Position numbers and translations under genes: made by a program. The notes under the pieces were generated by a model. It searched no databases. It was given only the letters and a program-made list of their open reading frames with translations, and was not told the origin of the DNA. A stretch of 64,000 bases of DNA, taken from NCBI GenBank assembly GCA_026873275.1, contig JANTUC010000015.1, positions 186,001 through 250,000 of the forward strand. Reading direction: 5' to 3'. The stretch comes from Pseudopithomyces maydicus. Taxonomy: Eukaryota; Ascomycota; Dothideomycetes; Pleosporales; Didymosphaeriaceae. Positions 44,142 to 54,146 of the stretch are shown piece by piece. The number at the start of each line of letters is the position of its first letter. Positions within the stretch are counted from its first letter, which is position 1.

Positions 44142-45780
44142 AAATGGGGAGGTCAAGGGGGATGATGGCGGGAGGAGATGGGAGAAATTCTGGCTCCAAT
44201 TCCTTGTCAAAGTAGCTCTGTACTAAGCAGTCTATCTCCATACGTGTTTCCTTAAATCAATCATGCAGTGATCGAATGTGTTCCGGCAATCCTGTGACAC
44301 TGTGCCCTTTCTCAGCAGCCGTTGACCACTGAGGAATCTGCTGAGGCGTATCTTCTTGCTACTCTATTCTCAAGCTGTAGCTTTCTTCTTGAGCTCAGCG
44401 ATATCACAAATAAACCTCCGTGATTGATACGCATTCGCCTGCAACTGTACCCCACCGCGGTCTGCTTCCACTGAACCCAAGCTTGGAGTCGCGCTAGTAC
44501 GACGCGCCCCGCTTGGGGAGCCCGTCACGTAAACAACTCTGGCCTTCACGCGGTCGCAGGTCATCTTCTTCACCCCACTCCACTTTCTTCTCCTCATCTC
44601 TACCTTTTTGCAACCTGAGAAATCTTCAGTTCGCTCACCCTCCACCGACTCTGATCCCGCCTGGCTACTTGCGGACTGCAGTGGCCTGCGGGTGCGACAA
44701 GTGGCATCAATATCTACCGTTCTCAGTCTGCTGAGCCGGTTGTCTTTGGTGGCTGCATCCTCCAGGCTACTATGCCGCTTCTTATTCCACGCCTTCAAGA
44801 CGGCCTTCTCCCATTGCGCGCACTTGACAGCTATGCTGATATTGTACAGTAAAACACTCACTCACTTTCACCGGGCTCCATATCTACTGCTCGGCAGCTC
44901 CTCAATAACCCCAAGTCTCCAAGGCTCGCGGCCTTAATTGGCACGCTCTCGACTACATGGGATACACAGTCCACTCTGTAAGTGTTTGCGTCAAATACAT
45001 GAGCTTCTACAGGTAAGCGACACTCTTCGAATACCCCAGCTCATATTCGGCCTTGACTGCTTGCTCACTTTGCTAATACCTCAACAGGACTTCCTTTCTC
45101 CATTGAAGCACCATAGTTTTGAGCGGCTGCTACTGCGTTATCGGCCGGCCCGCCGTTGGCCAGTATTGCAAATTCCAGCACTTCTATCTGTAGCAGCCTT
45201 TCTGACGCCGCTCACGAAAGCCAGGAGACAGCCATCATTTCCAAACATGTGACACCCCGCTCTTGGATAACAGCCCAGCGAATATCTACTTAGAAGCTCA
45301 ACACGCTTTTCACGATAGTAAGTCAAGCAATCCAGAGTTTTCACCATGGGCGATGATGAATAATAAGTCACGATACTACGCGTGCAGAAAGCCGCAATTT
45401 TGGGTGATTCCTAAGTTCTGGTTTTCGATGCACGATCACTTTATCTGAGCCACCTTATTCTCTTCTTATTCGTACTTGCAATTGGAGTCAAGCTACTGAC
45501 ATCGACCGCAGTTCATTTGTGCTCTGAGCTCAGTACTCCATCACTCGCCTCTCTTAGGTTTTGGGCCGCGTCGAAACGTTCCGGCAACCTGGCTTAAGCA
45601 ACGGCCTTTCTCTCTGTGTTGGGTATGCAGACAGTCATTGTTGGAACATATAAGATGAGTTCTATTTTCCTTTTTGAAGAGAAGAAGCTACTACACTTCA
45701 TCAGACAGTTTTCGCTTCGGTTTTCAGTGAGTAAAGCCCAGGATTCAGTCAGTGCGTGCTTGGTTAGTCTCCGATCAATT
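44142..45780. other. Weak ORFs only
   Basis: A 163-codon minus-strand frame (44861-44370) is open but begins at GTG and has no ATG until late; it reads KAWNKKRHSSLEDAATKD and is moderately protein-like. Plus-strand frames at 44608-45252 contain acceptor/donor-like sites but no coherent model. Nothing stronger is seen. Confidence 0.3.
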
Positions 45781-46740
45781 CTAGTGTAGTGTATGACTGC
45801 TTCGCTAACTCAATGACAGGTTCTTGATCGAAGAAGCCTTGACGGGAGTCTTAAACACAAGACCGTCATTGCATCCCTACCCGCGACAACCCCTCTCGTT
45901 ACGAAGCATTCTCATTGAACAACACCCACCTATATTTCCGCCCCCTCCCGCGGTACCACCATTCTAGGGAGCCCAACGCTCTAGCTTCTGTATACTGTGG
46001 CATCTTGACCAGGTCTTATTCACAAGAACGGTACGTGCATTTCATCAAGTCCGTCACATAAACTGGGAATGAAGAAATCGAAAAGAACTCCGAGGAAGCC
46101 CGTCCGTGGTTTCTTTTGATCCTGAGTTCTGCACTTGAGTAGAGCTATTACTTAATCTATCTGACCCTTTTATGGCCAAAAAGCCGATTGAGATCCAATA
46201 TGGAGCCTCAGCTGACGAGTAGTAGCAGATATTTTGGTGTTATGATGGATCCAAATTGGCACTATGTGCTACCTGCTGCCAGGGTACGTATGTCCTTCCC
46301 GTTTCCGTCTCAATCGAGAATGATGAAAACAAAAGAAAAAGAAACGATTAGAGAGAAATTAATTGAAGAAACCCTTCTCGTGGTTTCGCCTGAAAATAGC
46401 TACACCTGACTCCCGCATTCTATACGCACGTTGCAAGATTTGAAGAAGGTTCTTCGCTAACTACATTGGCAGGTATTGCTGAAAGCACTTGACGTCGGGC
46501 CTTCCGCTACCAACAGTCCCTAAGGTACGTGAATATTCTTTATCTCAATATCAACCGGGAATGATGGCTGCCGAAAGGCAGTCTACGAAAAGAACAGATA
46601 TCGAATGAAGCCCTTTCGCGGTTTCGCCTGATACTACCATACACGTAGACTGACCCCCCACTTAATCCGCAAGTTCTGGATTTATTTATTTTTTGGCTTC
46701 TACTGACTGAAAGCCTATTCTTTTAGTACCAATCGTGGGA
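45780..46740 (+). repeat. Three diverged ~270-bp units with splice-like signals
   Basis: Units centred near 46040, 46285 and 46550 share GGTACGTG or GGTACGTATG (donor-like), AATCGGGAATGATG, an AAAAGAACA-rich stretch, GAAGCCCTTTCGTGGTTTCGCCTGA and, between units, TTCGCTAACTACATTGGCAG (branch and acceptor). No long frame survives; they look like decayed duplicated exons. Confidence 0.5.
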
Positions 46741-46769
46741 TATCACATCCAACAGCATCTTGCACTTCA

Positions 46770-47180
46770 ATGATCTTTGTAAGGACTCAAACTCCAAGAG
46801 GCACAAAAGCAGCGAAGTTGAACCTAAGCCAGAAGGGAATCGCGACAGCCACGGCTGAGATTTGCTTGAACTTGGGTTCTCTGAAGGCACATGGTAAGCT
46901 GGTGTTTGGAACTGGAGATCTTGCTAACTTATTGTTGCTTGGTCATAACAGGATAGCTTCTTCGGGCTGGTCGGACGCTCTAGACTATCATGAAAGCCCG
47001 GTTCCTTCGACACGTTACCTTCTACGACGACACACGAGCGGAGGCACATATTGGATACGGTTGGGGAGGGTGCCTGGATGGCGATCTACAATCATGATAT
47101 GGGAGAGCTGTATTCCAGTGGATCCAAATGAGGTGGCCGACAAGACGCAGGGGATGGTACAACAGCAGGGTATAGACTAA
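46770..47180 (+). CDS. Hypothetical ORF, 136 aa
   Basis: ATG 46770 (MIFVRTQTPRGTKAAKLNLS) to a stop at 47180. It contains a complete consensus intron inside the frame (GTAAGCTGG ... TTGCTAAC ... ATAACAG, about 46892-46949, 58 nt). Removing it leads to an early stop in the phase I tested, so either it is retained or the true start is elsewhere. The C-terminus is plausible (RVPGWRSTIMIWESCIPVDP). It follows the 45.8-46.7 kb repeat directly and may be its last exon. Confidence 0.3.
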   Translation: MIFVRTQTPRGTKAAKLNLSQKGIATATAEICLNLGSLKAHGKLVFGTGDLANLLLLGHNRIASSGWSDALDYHESPVPSTRYLLRRHTSGGTYWIRLGRVPGWRSTIMIWESCIPVDPNEVADKTQGMVQQQGID

Positions 47181-49390
47181 AGGCAGCTCTTTTGCTTTCT
47201 ATGGAGACGCTCTATCTTGCTAGACGGCGTGGGATTAATAATTGAGGACTCTGGGCATAGATTCTATTCACTGAAAAATTGTACTGAGCTGCATCTTCGT
47301 CAATTGTTCCCAGGCATGTCTGTGGTTGTTAGCCATTACTGTAGACACAGGAATTGCTGAGTACATGAGCTGTTCGCAATATCTTTTCGCCCATCCTCCG
47401 AATCGATTATCACAGTTGGGCAATATCGCTGGGCTTCCAACATCCGTACGTCGCTCCTCTTACCAGACTCGTTCATGTATTAGCTTCGAATACAGCCAGC
47501 GTACCAGAACTCAAGCTCTATGGTGTTGATTTTACAGGTCGTTTGCATACACACTAATTCCTGACTCGCCGTATCGTCCAGTACAAAACGTTCATTCTGA
47601 ATATTAAAATGAGGCATCCAGATACTAATAGAATATTCTTCTTCGAGAAGCAGGAAGTCCCACAAGGTTACCGCATTCTCGGATTGGTTCTCATTTGTCT
47701 TTATGTCAACGATCGTTGACGTGACTTAATCAGATCCCTTTTTCAATGGCCGATTGCAAACCAAATTCAGAAAATTCATCAGACAGGGATACAGTACAAC
47801 AGCATGGTAAGCTCGTCTCAGATCATGGCGCTCGAGGTCCTGAGCGTCGCCTTGTGTAAGTATGCACTGGATTTGAGAAACGGCCCGTATTTTATATTTC
47901 TAGCGTTCTAGCAACATATTCCTGGGTGTGGATAAATACGTCACTTTGCGATCCTGGAACAGGTCTCAGCCTTGTTTGCAGATTCTCAAATGCGATATAG
48001 ATTAGGGTCATTCTAAATAAACTGCTTTTCGAAAACATTGATGTCGATGTCAACGGAGAGCATCCTTTGTTTTGATCACTCTCACTGCCAGTGATCAAAA
48101 CTCAAGGATTTATACCAGGACTTTCTATTCATCCACGCACAGCCCAGCTTCATAAGTAGAGTTCTTTATTCAGTCTAGAATATCTCTTCGTTCTTGGCGG
48201 TGTAATTTTGAGGTCTCTGAACGCAGAGTTATCACGGTTCTGGCAGCACTCTTAGTGGGAATAGATACAGGACTGTTTTATAGACACTGCTTAGAGGATT
48301 GTGCACAGTATGTATAGGAGTTTTCTTTGGCTACTGATAAAGGAAATGCCTCTGTGTGGACTACGGTTTGTGGCTTGGAAGCTTCTACTGTAAGGGTCTA
48401 TATAGCACGTGAACACGACAAAGCCCTGGAGAGGTAGCAGTACTGTATCGTCGCTGCCAGGCACAAATTCGCGAAGCGTCAAGCACTTGAGGGCATGAAT
48501 ACTAAGCGCGCTGGGATACTGACAGTCATCCGATAGAGCAATTCCGAGTGAAGGCGTCTAGATAGGACTGGAGATTGCAAATTTGGTCACCCAGACTTGG
48601 TGTCTCTGGCTCCAAGGTCTCGGGGCCCCGGGGCCGCCTGCGTCACGTGGGTTCAAGGCGCCTGCCGCCAGAGCTAACGCGTCTCTCACTCGAGCGCACA
48701 ACAAAACAAATTTCTCTCGCCTGATAATCACTTCGCACCACTTCTCTCTTTACTGCACCTGCCTCGCAGGATCCGTACTGCCTCCCGCCGCACCCTCGCT
48801 CCAACGCGGCAACTTATGGCTTGCACTCCAACAGTTAAGTAGCATGCCCCTCATTGCGAACACAAGATAGTCGATAACGACAACAGAAGCTACAAAGAGC
48901 ATGTCTCTGGGCCAGAGCGCCGGTCACCTCCTGCCGTTGCCGCTCTCTTTCGAGCGCGCAATGCTGGGTCCGCTTGAAACGCCTTGCCAGGTACACCAGG
49001 CGTGCGATTGACGGCCATCTTCAAGCGAAGATACTGATACTATAGGCCCGCCAGACAAAGACTGAGGATGGTGGGTTCTAACCGCATGATAGATCAAACA
49101 CTTGAGTTCGCTTTGCCGGTACGCGCGCGTCCTGACTCACCACTGTCTTCGGCGCGCCTATGGCAGCCTACACATTCCTACACAGAGATCATCGATGTGC
49201 GCTCATCTTGATTGACATTGAGGATTTCATACCCCAACTCCATCGCAAGAGGTAAGTTATTACTAGAATCGGTGAAGTGCGTATGATCAGCAACTAACAC
49301 AAGGTTTTAGGTCACTTGCAACGGCATCTGGATCAAACCCTCAGTTATCTTAAGTTGCCAGAAGAAATCTGTGTCTGTGTGACCAAACTG
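47181..49390. other. Possible minus-strand exons, no gene model
   Basis: Minus-strand frames at 47665-47480 (WDFLLLEEEYSISIWMPHF), 48098-47892 and 48482-48291 (MTLREFVPGSDDTVLLPLQG) read as plausible exons, but I could not connect them with consensus splice sites. A CTATATAG-CACGTG pair lies at about 48399-48413. Confidence 0.3.
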
Positions 49391-49394
49391 AGGG

Positions 49395-50060
49395 GAGATT
49401 AATCATGCCACACCAGGAGCTTATTGCACTAGTATCGGAAGCTACCTGTACTGTGGTCTCGAGCCGTATTCCTATGCGCATCATATGACATCTTCCATTG
49501 TCTCTGGATGCATCTAAAGAAACGGACATTTATATATAGCCGCTCACCTTATTGAATAGGGATACCGTTCGCTAACACTTATAGTTCACCCGATTCCTTT
49601 TACACCTGCACTCGATTACAGAAGCTCTTACCCCACATCCTCGATTCGACAACCTCTCTTCTCTCCAACCATTTACCCAACAAACCAAGCAACCAAACAT
49701 CCTCCAGTTTTCATCCCCCGCCGTCACTCGTACAAGCGTTCCGCTACGCTTCTATCGCTATCACTGGCAAAACCCGACGCAGACTCAATTTCCAGAGCTA
49801 AGTTCAACCCTATCATATCTAGGTCGCGTGTGCAATCTGACATGTTCTATTACAGTTCAATGAGCGTCATCATCCTCCGAATAACCCTTTTTGAGAACCT
49901 TCCAGGCACTACCCCGCATGGAAGGTCATCAAGCTAGGGCAGATTAATCACGCCACACTCTAGCTTCTCGTGTGGTCTTGAGCCGTCTTAAAGCTACCTA
50001 GTGACACTCTCTATGTCTCTTGGGTTCTTCTCACGACGGACATTTATTCAATCTAAGTAT
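49395..50060. repeat. Two ~140-bp related segments ~520 bp apart
   Basis: Segments near 49395-49530 and 49915-50060 share GATTAATCATGCCACAC, a TGTGGTCTTGAGCCGT segment, GACAT-CTTCC/TCTCTATG-TCTCT and ACGGACATTTAT. A third partial GGCAGATTAAGTCGCG copy is at about 50304. No ORF is shared. Confidence 0.5.
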
Positions 50061-50279
50061 GACCCCAGCTTTCTTGATGGTTCAACCTTGGTTTGTCTTT
50101 GACTTGATGCAAATTTCCATGACCGAGATCTCGTCGCTAACGTACCAACAGGTTCACAGCTATATGATCAAAACTCCGATCATTGACGACCGAGACGACT
50201 GTTTACCGCCGAGGATCGACACATATACCCATGCTGGCAAATAATAGAGGTACTACAACTCTAGCCCGCCATACTAACT

Positions 50280-52150
50280 CTATGTTTGGGGGGCATGCTA
50301 GCATGGCAGATTAAGTCGCGCTGAAAGCCAGATGTCCTCATCTTGGTTTTGGTGCCGTGGGTGCCTAACTACACACTCAGAGCTATCCAAGCGTGGTGAC
50401 CAACTCCTTGTCACTTCGTGAACAGATGCCCATACATTTTCATCATCCAAGGATCCCTTTTCAACCATGGACGAGTGATATAGTTGCTCGGTGCCAATGA
50501 TTGAATTGGAACGAGGTCTCTATTAGCTCTATACCGATGATTGAACTGGGAAGAGGCCCCCATTTAGTTGTCAGCCGCGCCCTTCTCATGGTCGGATGAT
50601 AAGGAAATAGGGGCCAGAGTAACAGCAGGGTAGAGCCCCAGTCCTCGGACTCGGTGGCTTGCTCTGTCTAGGCGAGCCAAAAGAACAGCACCATTGTGTC
50701 TCCCATACCTTCTGGTGTTACCAAAGTCTCGTACATTTTCTTTTCTTTGCCACAGATCATTGACAAACGCAACATAGGATCGACTTCAAGGATCGAACGG
50801 CGACAATAGCCCTCTCTACCAACGTCATACTCATGGCCGCACCCTCCTCAAGTTCTCCAGTATTCGGTGAGGTTGGTCAGGTGGGCAGAGCAATCCAACG
50901 CGCAGTACTAGCATACAGCGTCAGCTAGAGGTTGTGAAAGTCGCCATCAGCCTGAACAACCCAGCTCGGTTTGCGAACGTATGCGCGGGGCATTCTTAAC
51001 ACCAGGGCACTTTCCCATTGCCTGATCTAAAGATCCCAGTAGTAGCCTCAGGCCCAGCTTGATGGTCACGCTTGGTGGTGGGCAAGTGCTTGTACATATT
51101 TTCATTAATACATAGCATTAAAAAAGGCCGTGAGTTATTTGATTTGAACAAGAGTTACATGGGATGCTTTGCGGGATACAGATAGAAGAGGCAGAAAGTA
51201 GAATCAATTCGGGGCTTCAAATTTGCTTCAGAGTTTTGTGGTGAAATTTGTGTAGCAGAATTTCGTGGTGCGAAGGCGAAGTTACAATCTCAACATAACT
51301 ACAGGTAGTTTTCGTGAAAACAAGAGACAACAAGACCTGCTTGTAAAATCGATGTAAACACTAGAGGCACTGTTGCCGTGAGATGAATATTGTGCTACCA
51401 GGCTATCCTTGTGGGAGGGTAGGAGAAATCAAGATGTTTACCTATTCTGGTAGCTTGTAACCTAAGACGGCAACAGCGCAACTAATCTCACCCGCGTGAT
51501 TTCCCTTTCTCAATATGCTATTGCCACAAATACCGCAAGGGTGGCTTTTAAAACAGAAAATTGCCACACCCTGCACTCTACCTTTCTTTCTCTCATCAAC
51601 ACATCCTTACACTCTTCCTTACATTCTCTCATCAACACATCCCTACATTCCCTTCTCTCTCTCATAAGCACATTCCTACACTCTTCGTTCCTTTCTCTCA
51701 TACATATATCCCTACACTCTTCCTTTCTTTCTCTCGCAAATACATCCTTACACTCTTTCTTTCCGTCAAATACATGCCAACACAGAGCATCAAATCTTTT
51801 CCGAAACCCGTGCCAGAACCGGTAGCGGCAGCGAGTGCGATCGCAGCCGCCACGACAAGAGCATCCCCGCGGTGATCCGAACACCGGCGACACTCCTGGC
51901 AAGGGAAAGTGCGAGAAACGCGGCATCAAATGACTCCAAGCATGAGAGTAAGCTATCCCGTATCCTACGCCGTGCTCTGTGCCCCTCGCTGACGTTAAGC
52001 GAGCCTCCCGCCGCTGGTGCCCGATCCACGCGGACGACACCTACACCCAGGGTATAATCCGCCAGACTCTACGCCAGAGCTCGTGCTCCCATTGAGAATG
52101 TTATTGCATCGTCTAAATGTATCAAGATACAGAACGCTTTCGATGCTGGC
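50280..52150. other. No supported gene
   Basis: Short duplications (CCAATGATTGAATTGGAA / CCGATGATTGAACTGGGA near 50495-50555) and a CTCTCATCAACACATCCCTACA-type repeat (about 51580-51770). The latter yields similar Ser/Leu-rich frames on the plus strand and an Arg/Glu-rich repeat (MRERKEECRDV-like) on the minus strand. Treated as simple repeat. Confidence 0.4.
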
Positions 52151-52151
52151 C

Positions 52152-52421
52152 TCACACCGAGCCTACTTCTGGAGACGTAACACCTCGGCCAACCGACGTC
52201 CCACCAAATTTACAACAATATATACACGTGGGCGCAAAGACAAAGCGGAACGGTGCGATTCCCCAACAGTCTTCGTTCATAGAGAGGGCGTGATGGCCTG
52301 CTTTATACATACCACTGTGTATACATCACTGTATACACAACATTGTATACAAAACACTGTATGTACCCGCCGCTTGGTACTTTTCGAGCTCTTTCTGCTC
52401 TTCAATCGAGAGCGGATCCAT
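52152..52421 (-). CDS. Possible 66-aa protein, two exons
   Basis: ATG 52421 starts MDPLSIEEQKELEKYQAA. Exon 52421..52367 joins exon 52297..52152 for an exact 67-codon frame. The 69-nt intron (GTACATAC to AAGCAG) is largely built of GTATAC repeats and has no strong branch motif. Exon 2 reads SMNEDCWGIAPFRFVFAP with a later CIYCC motif. An AATATATATG element lies about 35-45 bp upstream and a GC-rich hairpin just beyond it. The N-terminus is convincing; the splice is uncertain. Confidence 0.38.
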
Positions 52422-52451
52422 TCTCGTGGCAATACACTTCTTGTAAACCCA

Positions 52452-52491
52452 AGCATACATATATATTGGGCTCGGGCCCCGCTCGAGGGGC
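52452..52491 (-). promoter_or_regulatory. TATA element plus perfect 8-bp inverted repeat
   Basis: CATATATATAT lies at about 52457-52466. Upstream of it, relative to the minus-strand gene, CGGGCCCC and GGGGCCCG are separated by GCTCGA (about 52472-52493). The layout, inverted repeat 5-10 bp beyond the TATA, resembles that at 22525-22606. Confidence 0.45.
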
Positions 52492-52787
52492 CCGCCATCG
52501 GGTCCGGTGGAGAAAAGGCCCTTGGAAAGAATGAAGATGAGACGTCCATAGCCTGCTATCTAGCATACAATTGAGCCAGAAGAGGTAACGGAATGGCAAA
52601 GACGAAAGAAAATGAGTATTGGAATCGACACAATCAGCCACCTGATTCAGATCCAAAGAGGGTCCAACTCTGGCAAAAGGGAAGGTAAGAAATATCCGCA
52701 GTCCCAAGTAGTGGCGTATGAAACTACAAACCAGTTTGTTAACATCGTATCCAGGACTCGGTACTATATGGAAACGTTACAAATTGT

Positions 52788-53045
52788 TCCAAATTCATCA
52801 AGCATCCAAAGTGGGGTTTCCCGAATCACTCCGTGGGAACCGTCCACAAACGCAGGACGCCCACCACTGTGACACACATCATACATTATCCCAAATTTAT
52901 CAAGCATCCGAAGTAGGGTTTCTTGAAACTCTGCGTGGAACTGTCAACAAATGCAGAAGATGGACCCCTTCTTCGTAGGGGATGGACCCCTTCTTCGTAG
53001 GGGATGGACCCCTTCTTCGTAGGGGATGGACCCCTTCTTCGCATA
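52788..53045. repeat. 103-bp duplication followed by 22-bp tandem array
   Basis: AAATTCATCAAGCATCC recurs at about 52793 and 52896 with diverged sequence up to GGAACTGTCAACAAATGCAG. It is followed by GATGGACCCCTTCTTCGTAGGG repeated at 52959, 52981, 53003 and 53025 (exact 22-bp period, last copy partial). Confidence 0.9.
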
Positions 53046-53207
53046 TCATGCGTGTTATCCGCCTGCAATCCTCGATTTCACACAGCATCTCAATCTCTAC
53101 ATTCAATAAACAAGCAATTTGCTTCGGTGATCACACTCTACGAGCCATTGGAAAGTGGCAACGTGCTAATGGATTTGGGTAGTCGCGGGGCATTCGGCCA
53201 TTGAAAT

Positions 53208-53639
53208 CTATATACTTGGAGACGAGGCGGTGGACAATCGAATGCGATGCGAGGTGATGCATCGGAAGAAGGGAGACTCCACTGAGCGAGAGAATCGAGT
53301 CGATGTGTGCCAAACAATACATAGAGGGCGCGGCGGACGCAGAGGTTCCTCTATCAAGACCGCCCGGGGCTTCAGTCGAGCAGCTCCAACGGCAACGGCA
53401 ACGGCGACGGCAACGGCAACAGCAACGGTGATGGCGACGGCAACGACAATGGCAACGGCAATAACAACGGCTTGAATCAGCACGTTGGGCAGAAAATGTA
53501 GATATACTAGCAGCAAGGGCAGATATCCAATGAATTTAGGACATGGAGAAGACGTGCACAGTGTATACCAAGTGCAAAAAATAGTGTCCGCTCGTCGTCG
53601 CGCGCAATACATCTCAGATGGGCACCTGGGCACTTGCAT
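53208..53639 (-). CDS. Possible membrane protein, 143 aa, with repeat-encoded hydrophobic segment
   Basis: ATG 53639 (MQVPRCPSEMYCARRRADTI) to a stop at 53208. Residues about 40-85 are hydrophobic: a natural-looking span (GYLPLLLVYLHFLPNVL) runs into a Val/Ala alternation encoded by the CAACGG-type repeat at 53386-53472. The C-terminus is basic and Ser-rich. A CACGTG core sits at 53650-53655, upstream of the ATG. The opposite strand is also open with a Thr/Ala repeat, so coding status is uncertain. Confidence 0.33.
   Translation of the reverse strand: MQVPRCPSEMYCARRRADTIFCTWYTLCTSSPCPKFIGYLPLLLVYLHFLPNVLIQAVVIAVAIVVAVAITVAVAVAVAVAVAVGAARLKPRAVLIEEPLRPPRPLCIVWHTSTRFSRSVESPFFRCITSHRIRLSTASSPSI
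53386..53472. repeat. Imperfect hexamer repeat CAACGG/CGACGG/TGATGG
   Basis: About 14 hexamers with AACGGC, GACGGC and AATGGC variants, open in both the Thr/Ala plus-strand and Val/Ala minus-strand frames. Confidence 0.9.
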
Positions 53640-54146
53640 TTACTGGAGCACGTGATTCAATCGGTCAGAATGGGGTGCGGCAGGAACGAGACCCGAGACC
53701 CGCGAACGACATTTAAGGACAATTCGAAGCGCAGTGTTCTCAAATCATTCGTTGGGAAGCTCCATTAATTTCCGATGCTTGAAATACGAATTAATTAATT
53801 CCATATGTTACGTTGGCGACCTTTTCCTCTTTGGTGTTGATGCAGTTCTCACCCGAATACTCCAGATCATGAGCCCTTCTCATCTGCTTACAATGCACCC
53901 GAATGTTCTACCAACAATCATTCTACCAAATAAATATAAATGGTGAACCTGCACACAACATGGTGTTGGAAAAAGATGGGATGACGTTGAATTAGCGCTC
54001 TTAGTCCCACCTTATGTAATGCGCTGATGACGTTTCGGCCCCATATGGCGCCACGGCAGCTCCGACTCCCCCACCCAAGCTCTCGACCAGCTCGAGCTGC
54101 CCCAGACATCACATGTTGCAAACCACTTGGCAACATCCCATTTGTA

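Noticed and set aside
44370..44861. 163-codon minus-strand frame as a confident gene
   Set aside because: Starts at GTG without an ATG for most of its length, and no splice model was found; left as a weak ORF in the region note.
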